NCBI GenBank assembly: GCA_009760855.2
Contig: WPIO01000013.1
Span: forward strand, 5,078,501-5,142,500
Origin: Cristatella mucedo
Taxonomy: Eukaryota > Bryozoa > Phylactolaemata > Cristatellidae
Direction of reading: 5' to 3'
DNA length: 64,000 bases
The translations under genes were made by a program, and so were the position numbers. Every line of letters starts with the position of its first letter. The stretch's first letter is position 1. Of the stretch, positions 10,411 through 63,950 are shown piece after piece. The notes below the pieces were generated by a model that worked only from the letters and a program-made list of their open reading frames with translations, ran no database searches and was not told the DNA's origin.

Positions 10411-11023
10411 ATTAATTCTGCGCAAATCCACAGACTAAGCTCCAGTCATTGTGTAGAGTATTTTTTTTCTAGGTGCGTAATCAAAGCCTTGGCGGCGGCT
10501 TCGAGTGTGAGCATGAGGCAGCTTCCAACAGATTTCATCGCATGCAACAACTTTGAAAATGAGAAGCATGGCAGCGCCACGCAGACGGTCAATGAAGCGA
10601 CTGGAACGGAGTCAAGCACGCGAGACAGCTGGAACGGATGTGCGCCGAAGTCGCCTGCTGGAGAGAAGATGCCGCTCCACGTGAAGCTTGGATGCGACCA
10701 CTCTACTCCAGGATGCGCAGTGCTAAAGCCTCTGTCAGCCAACGGTCTTTAAGCGAAAGCGTGAGGCCGCTAATTATTTTTTATCCGACAGGACCCGATG
10801 ACACAGTGAGGCTTAAACTTGTGCGACAATTCAGCTAGGTAGGTAGGTAGGAGAAAAGCGATCGTTCGCCTCGTGTGAGGATTGTGTGAGAGCGAGGATT
10901 TTCCTCTGTACTCGCCTATCGAACCGGATTCAGCGCCGCTCCTTCAGAAAAGAGGAAGCCTGAAAGCTGAATTATATTTTTCATTCGTGAAACTAACTCG
11001 CAGCCAGATTCAAAAACCAAGCG

Positions 11024-11025
<2 letters not shown>
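10411..11025. other. No recognised feature
   Basis: Contains a 158-codon open frame (10,276-10,752, plus strand) that starts inside the LINE tail and matches nothing I know; likely chance. Confidence 0.4.
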
Positions 11026-11027
<2 letters not shown>

Positions 11028-11089
<62 letters not shown>

Positions 11090-11090
11090 A
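11028..11090. repeat. (GA)n microsatellite
   Basis: About 25 uninterrupted GA units followed by CGAGAGAG. Confidence 0.97.
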
Positions 11091-12125
11091 ACAGACGCTC
11101 TCCAGAAAAGACTTTGAGCGCCATACAGGAGGCTACTGCTTAGCGAGACCGTGACCTAGTTTGGTTTCGCAGGAAAGATCCCCGCGAAAGTCGAAGGATC
11201 ACAGATTGAAGGTCAAAACCGCGTTTGCTCTGCGGCCTCCTCGATCAACGGCCGCAAGAGCTTGGTGGCAGTTTTGGCAATTCCGCCAACGCTGATTCTC
11301 AGCATTGCAGACAGGACGGAAGCAGGGCTAGCAAGATCTGTCACCAGCCACCTACGTGCACGTCCTCCTATATCCATATCCTATATCCAGGGCAGGGATC
11401 GAACGGGATGAATATCGATTGAATTAGTCTCTGGATTGAAAGCTGCGTATGTCAAGCAGTCGTCAAAAAGGACAGCCAATTCGCGTGAGGGTGCTTGATT
11501 TCGGTAGCCACTACGGAGCCGCTACTTACTAATTGGACGAATTGGCCGAATCGCTCGCTCAAGCCGCCGCGCTCTCCGCCGGGTTTGCTATGCGGAGACG
11601 GAGCTCGATTTCGTCGTCGTCATCGTTTTATCTAAAGGAAACGCGAAGTGCCAAAATGGGTCGGCGTGGGGGGGGGGCGGCACGAGCCGAATGCCTGGCT
11701 GGCTGGCAGCCTGGCAGTCGTCGCCGCCGTCGCCGCCGCGGTCGATTCTGACACTTGAATAACAAATATGCCCATGCATGCCGGGTGCCATCGGCTCATC
11801 GTTGAAAATATGTCAATACATGCTAAAAACCTTTGCAGAATGTTGCGTTAGCGACGAAGATATACCTCGTGCATTCTCGCGGAACTCAAGCGGCGGCGCC
11901 CTCACGCGGCGCTGCTCGCGGGCCGGCGTCCGGCGACCCGCCGCCCAGTGCCCCTTCCCGGTCCTCGAGGTAAATCCATTAACCCGCGCGCGAGATAGTT
12001 TTCGCGTGCCGCATCGCATCAATCCTTGCCGCCGAGCAGGCTGGAGCGGCGGCGCAGGCGGTGCGCCCTAGTCGAGCCTGGGTCGAGGGGGAAGCCGCTC
12101 CGGGAGGGAGGCGCTAAAGCCGCGA
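11091..12125. other. GC-rich stretch without a recognised gene
   Basis: Includes CpG-rich runs around 11,680-11,740 and 11,880-12,080. Open frames on both strands overlap and lack any family signature. Confidence 0.4.
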
Positions 12126-12132
12126 AGCTACA

Positions 12133-12365
12133 GCTCTATACAGCGCCCTAGGAGCGCCAAATCCCTTTCTAGACACTCGCTACATGCTGCAAAGAGGCTG
12201 CCGATTGGTTGGTGACAGCCTGCCACCGATTTCGGCGCGCACGCACGAGCGAACAAAGAGCAGTGAAACGTGCACGGACGCAGCGAAGGCTGGAGCAAAG
12301 GAACAGCTGGTTTTTTACGTTCTTTTTAAACGTCGTCAAGTCAGGGGATATCGGATGTTCTGGTT
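12133..12365 (-). mobile_element. Diverged LINE family 1 3' fragment
   Basis: CAGCGCCCTAGGAGCGCCAA with CCCTTTCTAGACACT, then GTTCTTTTTAAACGTCGTCA at about 12,320, equivalent to the TTCTTTTTAAATGTGGTCA seen in other antisense copies. Confidence 0.7.
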
Positions 12366-12862
12366 GCGCGAATCGCTTTATCGACAAGATGTGCGTATGT
12401 AGAAAACGGCTAAGGGCCGAGAAAAAGACTGATCTGCTGCAAGAATCGTGCGGTTAAAGCGGGTACGTAAACTGACGCCTAACTCACGGGACTTCCTGCG
12501 ACTTGGAATTAGAACAATAGCAAGGGCTGCCGTAGTTGCTCAATAATTATTCGCGGTTCCAGAATTGTAACGTCTATAAACCGACTGGCATTTGTGCGGA
12601 TTTTGGCTCTAGGTCACAGGGCCGTTGGTGTCCTTCATGGCCGTCGTTGAACGCCTGTAACCCTTCAGTGCTGTCAAACAGATTTGTCTGCGTTACGGAT
12701 ACGGACTCGCTACATTACGGCAGGGGCGCTCTTCGTCGCCGCCGTGTTCTGCTACCGTCGGCGTACCTACCCGTGCGCATTGATGCAGCCCCGACAAGTC
12801 GCCAGCGGCGATGCAAGGTTAAGGCGTCGCCAGGACTCGTCGCGCGTCGGCTGAGGCGAGCG

Positions 12863-12994
12863 CGGACATTTACCTCCCTCGACATTTCCCCCCGAAAATT
12901 TCCCCTGGTGGACCCTAGGACATTATTTCCCCCCGGACATTTCCCCGACTAAGGGCATTTCCCCAATGTTGATGAATGTGTAACTAAGAATATG

Positions 12995-13030
<36 letters not shown>

Positions 13031-13463
13031 CAAATTAAGTTCACGCTCTACCGAAATAAAATTAGCTCAGTATAATTGGACGCTTTGTTAATTCCGTATG
13101 ATATGTTCACTGGTTGGCCTTGCACTACACAGTCTATTTGAGTCGTCCAATCACAAAAACTGTACTTTGGTATATAGGTATATAAACCCTAAACCTAAAC
13201 CCTAAAACTCTAAACGCTAAGCCCTCAACGCTCAACCCTCAACGCTAAACCCTCAGCCTCTAAAACCTAAACCCTGCTACAGTTAGTCATCACGTCCGAT
13301 CCCTGTCTAAGATTAGGAGCTGCCTTCCACAGTGGCTTGCAAAACACTCGGTCTGTAGCTCCTGTGGGGTTACAGATGGTGATACATTACAAACCCTAAA
13401 CCCTAAATCCTATACCCCAGGGGGGATGTCCGGTTGAAATGTCCGGGGGGATGTCCGTACCCC
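12863..13463. mobile_element. Fold-back element with GACATTTCCCC arms and CCCTAAA repeats inside
   Basis: The left arm repeats GGACATTTCCCC-type units about five times (12,863-12,965). The right arm carries the reverse complement, GGGGGGATGTCCGGTTGAAA then TGTCCGGGGGGATGTCC (13,420-13,457). Between them are an AT run (12,999-13,027), degenerate CCCTAAA repeats (13,186-13,275 and 13,391-13,409) and a unique piece. No coding capacity. The family is unknown to me. Confidence 0.65.
13186..13409. repeat. Degenerate telomere-like CCCTAAA repeats (two blocks)
   Basis: ACCCTAAACCTAAACCCTAA at about 13,187 grades into CGCTAAGCCCTCAACGCTCA, and AAACCCTAAACCCTAAAT recurs near 13,391. The unit is the seven-base CCCTAAA type, not the six-base CCCTAA common in animals. 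Confidence 0.7.
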
Positions 13464-14525
13464 GGCTAGCACAATTACGAGCGCAGCGTTTGCGGCCTAG
13501 TTCTGTCCGAACGCGGAAGCCGCAGGCCACGTTTGCGACAATGGCGACGCCGAGGGTACTCAATACGGCTGCCGCCAGGCCACACATTGGTCCAAAGCTC
13601 GTCCGCCACGAACGAGAAAAATATTGCGATGCAGTTCAAAAAGTGTCCCGATTTCCATCTGGCCTCGTCCTCTTCCGGTGTCCTTCACGTGGAACGCACG
13701 CCGTCGGCGCGGAGGCTGCGAGCAAATGTTAGCATTGTCATTGACCCTAGCATTCCCGTTCTGAGCCCTGGAGAAACGCTTTCTCCAGGGCTGGCGGAGC
13801 TGCTTAGCATCAGTTTAAATTGCACCCCTCGATACCGCTCCAACCTACGAAAGAGAGCGCGGTCTTTCGTGTGTTCTTAGCGGACAGTGGGTAGGCCGTG
13901 TCTAGGGAGGCGGCGAGTGGCGTGCGTCGGCTATACAATATATATATAATAATATATATATAGTATATATATATATATATTAAATTTCCTATAATTATAA
14001 ATCCTAATAAATTATATATTAACTAATATGTATATATATGTGTGATATACAATAATAACATAATAATAATGATACATATTTAAATCAAAGCTTTTGAATT
14101 GGCGAAGAAGCGACAGCTTACTCTCTGGAAGCTGTAGGTTGACAAAAGACCCCGGTCGACTTTGCCAGTCCAAGGTGAAGTACACGCCTCGGAGAGTCGC
14201 GCTGCCTGCGCACGTCTCAGGTGCACGTGGAATATGAAACCGGGGGCAGGACGCTAGTTGCAGCCACGGCCACGGAGCGCGCAGCAGCAGCCGACGCCGC
14301 CGCATAAGCAGCGGCAGCAGCAGACGCCGTCTCGAAAGCAGCGGCCGCAGGTAGACTGTGCGACTGTGAGACTTAAAAGATCCGCCACGAGACCCGTGGC
14401 TGAGCGGTTTTACAAATGTGACGTGCGCCTTCCGCGCACGTCCGGACAGAATTCGGCCTTCAAATACAGCGCTCGTGACGGTGCTAGCCTCAGCCGATAC
14501 GCTTGACAAATACTGGCGACGCCTG
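13464..14525. other. No gene recognised; AT-rich core and CAG-rich run
   Basis: Position 13,935-14,060 is almost pure AT. Position 14,270-14,350 is rich in CAG/CCG triplets. The 175-codon minus-strand frame at 14,012-14,539 spans both and shows no family signature. Confidence 0.4.
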
Positions 14526-14527
14526 AA

Positions 14528-14690
14528 TTGTATATACAATTCATTGATATAGCGCCCTAAGAGAACTCAACCTCTACTCAGGCGCTTCACATATGCCACG
14601 CGACTCGAGCCCGCGACCTCGGTCATCAAATACCTTGATATATGAATACCAAATGCCTTGACCTCGGCTGAAAAAACTTTTTTTTTTAAA
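14528..14690 (-). mobile_element. SINE family B, copy 3
   Basis: Tail GCGCCCTAAGAGAACTCAAC and CTACTCAGGCGC at the low end, a B-box region CTCGAGCCCGCGACC and the ATGACCGAGGT segment lie on the minus strand, matching copies 1 and 2. Confidence 0.75.
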
Positions 14691-14759
14691 CCAGCGTGCG
14701 GTACTCCAAAATAAAGTCAAAGTAAAATGTAGCCGATTTAGCAGCTTATGCGTAGCAGG

Positions 14760-15865
14760 GAAGCAGAGAAGTGGCGGCTGCTACGCTACGCTCGATACTG
14801 CGTTCAGCGCTTGCAGCGGTCACTAGAGAACGGCCTGCTGCAGGGCCCCAACCCACGACGGGGGATGTCGTTTCGCGAGTACGTTTGCTTCGTGCAAATC
14901 CTGGGTTAAGATCCGCCCGTAGGTCGCAGAACTTGAGGACCTGCTATAGACACGGTCTAATGAACAGAATCAGAGGAGGAGGAGGAGCGGGTAGTACGAC
15001 GAGGAGCTTGAGAAGTATACTGAAAAAGGCGGAGGAAGCCGAGTTGCCGAAAAATGCGACTGCTATTGCCTTTAGGTTGATGAGATACCCGACGGGTTTG
15101 AGCAGTTGCAGGTCGGAGAGGTGAGGAGAGAAATATTGCGGCTATTCTCAAGTTCGCGAAGGCATAGCTACCGATTTGTACACGATTTGTTAGTATCCTA
15201 TCGTTTGGGCATTGCGAGAGTTATAAAAGTGTAATCTGAGCGTCGCAAGTATGTAAACTAATTTGGCCGCGGTATCCTTTCCATCGCACGCACAAATGCA
15301 GTAGCATCGTTTCGCCCCGGCCAGACTCACATCACTCCGCCCGGCCGACGGGCGCTGCGCAACGCTAATGAGACACTCCGGTCGGGCAGTATCGGCTCAC
15401 TAAGCCCAATTTAATTGCGACAGGTCGGCTGTGGTCACGTGACCCGCTAGTCCTGCGGCGAGATTCTTTCTGCTTGTCCATTTGCCTGTGCGGACGCTGT
15501 CCACTTTCTGTCTCTCTCACTCGCGCTCTTTTCTCTACTGGCGTTCCGGAGCTGCTTCCACGACGGCTACTACATCTGTATGTACGCTCGTTCGCTTGCG
15601 TTGCCTGTGTATAATGCAATACAGCCGTCGCCACCACCACAGCTCGCTTGTGGGGGCTTCGTCCTTCGTCACGTCGCCATCTTGCGAACGAGCCTCCACC
15701 GTAGCAGCTACGTAGCGTAAATCACTCAGACTTGAATGTGGAGCTGATTTTTTGTCTAGCCGGGGGTCATTTTGAAGCGGGCACCCATCAAAACTTCGTG
15801 CGAACACTTTGAAGGATATGCACGACCAAGTAGGCGGCGCCAACTTTGAGGTTGCAGCTGTACAG
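14760..15865. other. GC-rich stretch; one unassigned 117-codon frame
   Basis: The plus frame 14,771-15,124 is Arg/Ala-rich with two LRSIL(K/R) segments and a GGGGAG run. I do not recognise it, and no splice context or second exon was found. Position 14,720-14,755 holds a SINE A tail piece (TAGCCGATTTAGCAGC). Confidence 0.35.
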
Positions 15866-15911
15866 TTTCTGAGTGACTCTAAGTTTTCCATAACGATTCG
15901 GTTGGTCTTTT

Positions 15912-17471
15912 TTGTCATTAAATTCGAGAAATTGTCTACCAACAAGTCCTCTGGACCCTATTCCCACTGTCCTGCTCCTACGTTGCATTGATCTACTGCT
16001 GCCATGCATAACTAACATAATTAATATGTCATTAGCCTCAGGTTATGTCCCAGCACCTTTCAAAAAAGCTGTAGTCAGGCCACTTCTCAAGAAAGCTACA
16101 CTTGACCAAGAGAATTTGAGCAACTACCGCCCAGTTTCCCTTCTACCATTCCTATCAAAGACACTCGAACGGGTCGTGGCGGACCAGCTGAACTCGTATA
16201 TCGAAACCTCACACCTTGCTAGTAAGTTCCAGTCTGGCTTTAGAGCTAATCACTCCACAGAGTCAGCATTGCTTCGGGTATACAACGACCTACTTAGGAA
16301 TGCAGACATGGGTAGAGTGTCTCTGCTTGTTTTGCTTGATCTTTCGGCAGCTTTTGATACCATCGATCACAAAGTTCTTCTAGAGCGCCTCTCATCTCGC
16401 CTGGGCATCATTGGCACTGCTCTGTAGTGGTTTAGGTCCTATCTCAGTGGGAGACTCCAGAGTATTGACGTGAATGGACAAAGATCATCTGAAGTACCTC
16501 TGAAATATAGAGTACCTCAGGGTTCAGTGCTAGGTCCGGTTCTTTTCACGGTTTATACTCTGCCTCTTGCTGATGTGATTGCCAAGCACAATCTAGGCTT
16601 TCACTTCTATGCGGATGACACTCAGTTGTACCTTTGCTTTGATCCCTCCCAGCCTTCGAGCACCTCAAATTCTCTAAATTCACTAGCTGCATGCATTGAT
16701 GACATCCGCACATCGATGGCAGCAAATTTTCTAAAACTTAACGATGATAAAACTAACTTACTAGTTATGGGCAAACCCAGTGTGATCCAGAGATTGGACA
16801 GGCTGACTCTCAAAATTGGCTCTGCCAGCATATCTCCTGTTGAATCAGCTCGAAATCTAGGTGTCATATTCCAAAGCGACCTCTCGTTAGACGACCATAT
16901 CAGCTCCACAGTCAAATCCGCCTATTTTCAGCTTCATAACATTGCTAAAATTAGGGCTTGTTTAGATAAGGATACCACGTCCAAGTTGGTCCATGCATTC
17001 GTGACATCCCGTCTCGACTTCTGCAACTCACTGCTTATTGGCCTACCAGCATGTACGATCAGGCGATTGCAGCTGGTGCAAAACTCGGCAGCTTGACTTG
17101 TCTGCCGTGAGCGTCGCAGTTGCCACATTACTCCACTTCTCGCCGACATGCACTGGCTACCAGTCAAGCAACGGATTGACTTCAAGGTTTTGTCGCTCAC
17201 TTTTAGGTCACTTCATTCTATGGCTCTAGCCTATCTGTCAGATATACTACCCCATCAGGCCAAGCATCGTACCACCCACTTTTCGGAATCCAACAGTCTA
17301 CAAATACCTCGTACAAACCTAAAATCCTTTGGAGACCGTGCATTTAGTTCACATGCTCCCAAAGCCTGGAACTGCCTCCCGACCTGCGTCAGAACATCCC
17401 CTGACCTGACCACATTTAAAAGGAACCTAAAAACACACCTATTTAGGACAGCATTTAGTGGGTCTCTGTGA
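15912..17471 (+). pseudogene. LINE family 1 reverse transcriptase (two internal stops)
   Basis: A single frame is open except for TAG at 16,425-16,427 and TGA at 17,094-17,096. RT blocks appear in order: [34 protein letters not shown] (motif A), PQGSVLGPVLF (B), FYADDTQLY (C, catalytic DD), NLGVIFQSDLSLDDHI, and a long C-terminal region ending FRTAFSGSL. The order and motif style fit the CR1/L2/jockey group of non-LTR elements. The start is truncated: no endonuclease is present upstream. RT copies element RNA at a nicked target. Confidence 0.9.
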
Positions 17472-17685
17472 TTCGTCCTTGATGTGCTTATGCGTGCTGA
17501 CACTGTGCATGCTGCCACTAACCACATTTGCATGCTGACCCTGTGCATGTCACCCCTAACCATAATATTCATTTCGTTTGTTTTTCAAGCATGATTTTAC
17601 TTACCATTCAATCGCATTTCACTTTACAGCAAATGTAAAGCACCTAGAGAGAGATTAAGTTCTCCGAGGGTGCTTTATCAAGTGA

Positions 17686-17714
<29 letters not shown>
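17472..17714 (+). mobile_element. LINE family 1 3' UTR and tail
   Basis: After the stop come short repeats of TGCATGCTGCCACTAACCAC type, then AAATGTAAAGCACCTAGAGA with AGATTAAGTTCTCCGAGGGT forming a hairpin, then ATCAAGTGAA and nine TTA units. This 3' end is the most repeated sequence in the window. Confidence 0.9.
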
Positions 17715-17716
<2 letters not shown>

Positions 17717-17984
17717 AAAAATTAAGAATCTCTCTTGTCAAACAAGATTGCAGGATTCGATAGAAGTTAAAGCGGTGAAAGGCCGAGGAGGACTGTCAAA
17801 GGACTCGCACGTACCTCGCACATCTGTCAACGTCGATGCGATTGCATCGGCACTAAGTAATACAATTTTGACAAGAAGTTGAGCAAGAGCAGATTGCCCC
17901 GGGGTGTGCCATACTACGAGGCTGACCTAGTGAACGGCGGATGTGAATGTCGCTCTGCAGCTCTTCCTTCGTGATGCGTTGAGC

Positions 17985-18213
17985 TATGTAGCTGTGTAAT
18001 GCTTGAGTTGCATTGACGAAATGACAGTCAATGTGGTGAACTACTGCTGTGTAATGCTTGTAGAGCTGCATTGACGAAATGACAGCCAATGTGGTGAACT
18101 ACTGCTGTGTAATGCTTGTAGAGCTGCATTGACGAAATGACAGTCAATGCGTTGAACTGCTGCTGTGTAATGCTTGAGTTGCATTGACGAAATGACAGTC
18201 AATGTGGTGAACA
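17985..18213. repeat. Minisatellite, 55-58 bp unit, four copies
   Basis: GCTGTGTAATGCTTG recurs at 17,991, 18,046, 18,104 and 18,162, each time followed by GCATTGACGAAATGACAGTC. Unit lengths are 55, 58 and 58 bp. Confidence 0.95.
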
Positions 18214-20591
18214 AATCTGGCCTGGCTTCTCAAGTTCGCGAATCTCCTCTTAAAAGAGATCGGCAACGGCTCCGTAAAGGATATGTGTCGAGAGCCCAAA
18301 ACTGAGGAGAGACACGAGCTCTCCGCCTTGGAAACGACCGGTGACGGCTCATTAGATAAAGAGACAACTCTCTTGCACGTCATTTCCTCTTCAGCCTCCG
18401 GATGGCTATGATAAATATAAATAAAAGGTAAGAGATGGCACCCCCTACTAATAATGGTGTGCAGCCAAGCTGGAACGGGGCTGCAGGTCGACTAGCGACG
18501 AATTACGAGTCAATTAGCCCGCAATTACGTTGAGTCAATCTTAGCTCTGAAGAGGCCTCTCTTGGAGTCGATCGCTCCGAGGTTTCAGGCAGCTTGACTG
18601 GCCAGGATCTGACGAGGGCAAAAACTCTACTCAATGAGTAGAGATATTTGCACACTCCAAATACCCACCACAGCACTTATTTAGTACTCCATTTCTTTGA
18701 GCCCAAGAAAGCCTTTCCTGGCTGTTACTCTGTCTATTGAATTGGTCCTATAAAGAAAAATCTACAATTGTTAAAACTTATTAATTAATAATAATAATGA
18801 TGCACATGATAAATTGATTCAAACCAAAGCTTCAAGTCAGTATTTAATCAATAATTATTAAAAATTGCCCAAAGAAACTCTCAGTCAGCCACTCTAGTCC
18901 AACTCAGAAGTCTTTTATGAACAGCCTTTTTTGAGCTGCTGATCTTTACTATTTATCAGCACGTGCTCAAATACTATTAAAAGAATCTGAGCCCAGCTCA
19001 TGTTCTGTTCGGAATAAAAACACTATTCGGCTGACCCACCAGCGTCACTCCCGAAAACAGAGCAACCACCAATCAATTAGTAAGCTAACCAATGGTGCTG
19101 ATGAAAAACAGTCATAAATGACCAGCCTCAGTGCTGCAAGGTCGTCGACAAGCCCGATGCGATCAACCGTCGCCGTGACGTCGCGCGATGGCTGCGAGTT
19201 CTCGAAGCCACGGCTTGCTCTGCCCTCCGAGTCAGGAGACGCCGAGCTAACACAGAAACAGCTTGCGATGGGGTGCTAACATCGCTGCTAACTACCCGGA
19301 TCTGGAGGCTAGAAAGCGGCTGGACAGCTCCCAGGGCACTTTCTGGACGCTTAACTTTGTCGCTCGTGTGAATACAGCACGTCACAAAGCTAAATGACCT
19401 TTCTTTCCGTCAAGTGCCTAGAAAGAGATTTTGTTCTCTTGAAGAGCTACAGAAATATCGCTATAATACTGCTACTAAAGTAAGTCTCTAAAGTAATGGT
19501 CTATGCTGCGATCTGTATGCATCTACCGTCATTGTTGTGAACTACTTACACGAGCCTATGCTTCCCTTAATTGTACCACTCGTTGCTGAGCAGCAGTTGG
19601 TTACGTGACCTATGGCAGGAGACTGAAACCAAACAAAATAAGCACAGGCAGGAAGACGTACAAGGACTAACTTTAATGTGGTATGCTTATCTAAGCCAGC
19701 CCAAAAGACGTTCTCTTCCCGAGTCTAAAACGTCATCCCGTCCCGGCGGACTGCCAGCCACCCAATGTGGTACTGCAGGAATGGTAAAACTAGTGTCCGA
19801 AGCCGGTACACGTAGCCCCAAGGCACATGCTACACAAGCAAGGCCGCAAGGAGCACGAGTGGGCAATACACAGCCTTGCGTCACAATTGGCCACGATGAG
19901 AGAAATTCAACGTGGATGTGGAGACAATTGCCAGACAATTGAGGCAAAAGCTTCAAGCAAGACGCTTACCCGCAAACTTCGCAGCTCGATTCGCGTCATT
20001 AGACAGGGTCGCCGTGCTAGGGCTAGTGCTATTCTTCGATAAAGACCACCATGCGGCAGCGGTGAGAGCCAGTGGGTGGCACTGGCGAGCCATTGCAACC
20101 ATTGATTGTGAGCTCACGGCAGGAAATAGACTGCTTCCCAATCACGGCATTAGACAGCCGGCCTAATGACACAGAGCATGACGATGTGCCATCGCCGAAG
20201 ACTAGTGCACAGTTTGGGTTGGCTAGCTGGAGCAGCTGAACCTCAGCATGGGCATGTGCCACCCAAGGCGTACTGCCATGCATGACTAGAAACCTGTCCG
20301 AATTCCGAGACAACACGGTAACGCAGGCAATGGTGCGACTAAATGCTTCGGCCAACAGGACGAATCAGTTGGTACGGACCACGTGGATCTCGGAGTCACG
20401 CCCTGATGATGTGCAAAAACGTCTCTGGATAAAGCTGCCCAGCTCTTACGATTGCATTGATAGCAAGACTGAGCATTGTGGATGCCAGATCAGACTGGCT
20501 GGCGAAGATAGTGGGAAATGGGAATTGGAATCGTCCGCAATTCTGGCCAAAGGCACTCTCGGATGGGTAGTAAGACACTGGAGGTAGCAAG
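18214..20591. other. GNPTAB 3' flank; no gene recognised
   Basis: The 3' UTR of GNPTAB should begin at 20,591 going down, but no clear AATAAA on the minus strand was found. A LINE-type tail remnant lies at about 19,415-19,470 (GTGCCTAGAAAGAGATTTTG). The remainder is unassigned. Confidence 0.4.
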
Positions 20592-62721
<42,130 letters not shown>

Positions 62722-63389
62722 CTATAGTAAGACGATCTCTTGCAAAAATGAGGCAAATGCTTGATGTCAGATAAACTGCATGCCACTGCATTACAGTGAA
62801 ACAATCACGTCGGGCAGCAAAATCAATCCTCTATGACTATTAGAGGGTCGGCAAGCAAACAATTGTGTTACTCAATCTTCAAGCCAGATTCCGTTTCAAT
62901 GCACCATTGACGCCAGTGCACTCACTAACCCAGGCTGGCAAGCCTCCTGATCGGCACAGATTCTACTCCTAGTGCTCTTGCTGGCTACCCACTGAAACGG
63001 CTGCACAGTATTGCTTGGCACTGAGGGCAACAGGTCGGAGGAACTACGGATGCACCGCAGCATCACTTGCAATCCAGAAGACTGTAAAGTGAGATATTTG
63101 TTTCAATATGCAAGCAGTGTTGAACACCACCAACAGCAGAGGGCCAAGTTGGTGGTCACGGATAACGCAAACACACGCAACAGAGGTCTCTATTTACGGC
63201 TCCTCCTGGGCCGCCACTGCTTAACGACACCAGAACAAAATAAGAGTTCAGCCTCTACCCTAAATATCTCATTTGCATCCCCAATAGCTCTGCACCCAAA
63301 ACAAACGTCGGCATTCTCTGCGTGACTTCGAGGCCAGGACAGCAACCACAGGGACAACCTGCTCGTTCGGTGTGTGGGAGAAAATGGGA
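62722..63389. other. Upstream side of GNPTAB; no exon recognised
   Basis: The exon that should encode the LLWDLS region just before VKKPEDM was looked for on the minus strand up to 64,000 and not found. It probably lies further out. Confidence 0.5.
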
Positions 63390-63399
63390 ACGAGAGAGG

Positions 63400-63430
<31 letters not shown>

Positions 63431-63565
63431 TGGAGAGAGAGAAGAGTAAGAAAAAGAGAGAGAGAGATGGAGGGAGTAAGAGAGAGGGAGAGAGACAGAG
63501 AGAGGGGGAGAGGGAGAGAAAGAGGAGTAAGAGAGAGGAGTAAGAGAGAGAGAGAGGGAGAGAGA
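63390..63565. repeat. Impure (GA)n microsatellite
   Basis: GAGAGAGA runs broken by AAGAGTAAG and GGGGAGAG words. Confidence 0.97.
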
Positions 63566-63950
63566 CCCCATCGTCATCGTATTTGCCTCTGTATGAACTA
63601 ATGGTTACTGGTTACAACTAGTTACTGGTTACAACAACATATTCAGCATGAACAACTGGTTACACTGTGCACACATGCATGTATGAATGCCATTGAACAG
63701 GTGCGCACCCATACAGGTGTACTTTTTTGTTAAGTAGCAGCACGTCACGTCGTCGATCAGTCGATGCTGGCATTCTGAAGCCACACTCGGCAAGTCCTTG
63801 AGGTAGTACCCCAGGCTAGGCCCGAGCTATGAGAATAATTCTCTCTTCGAAAGTCGTCAGTCATGGGCACACCACTGTGCCTAATCAAGTTTAAATAACT
63901 GCATGACGACCAGCCAGCAATAAAAACAAATGCTTTTGATGGTGTTGCCC

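Noticed and set aside
14012-14539. 175-codon minus-strand frame
   Set aside because: It crosses a CAG-rich run, an AT-rich tract and the start of a SINE tail, so it joins unrelated sequence.
14771-15124. 117-codon Arg/Ala-rich frame on the plus strand as a gene
   Set aside because: GC-rich DNA gives such frames by chance; no family, no second exon and no homologue known to me.
63760-63830. LKDLPS on the minus strand, as in the N-terminal part of human GNPTAB
   Set aside because: The six-residue match is in the right order along the gene, but the exon has no convincing acceptor or donor, the flanking residues do not match, and a stop lies close upstream. Probably chance.
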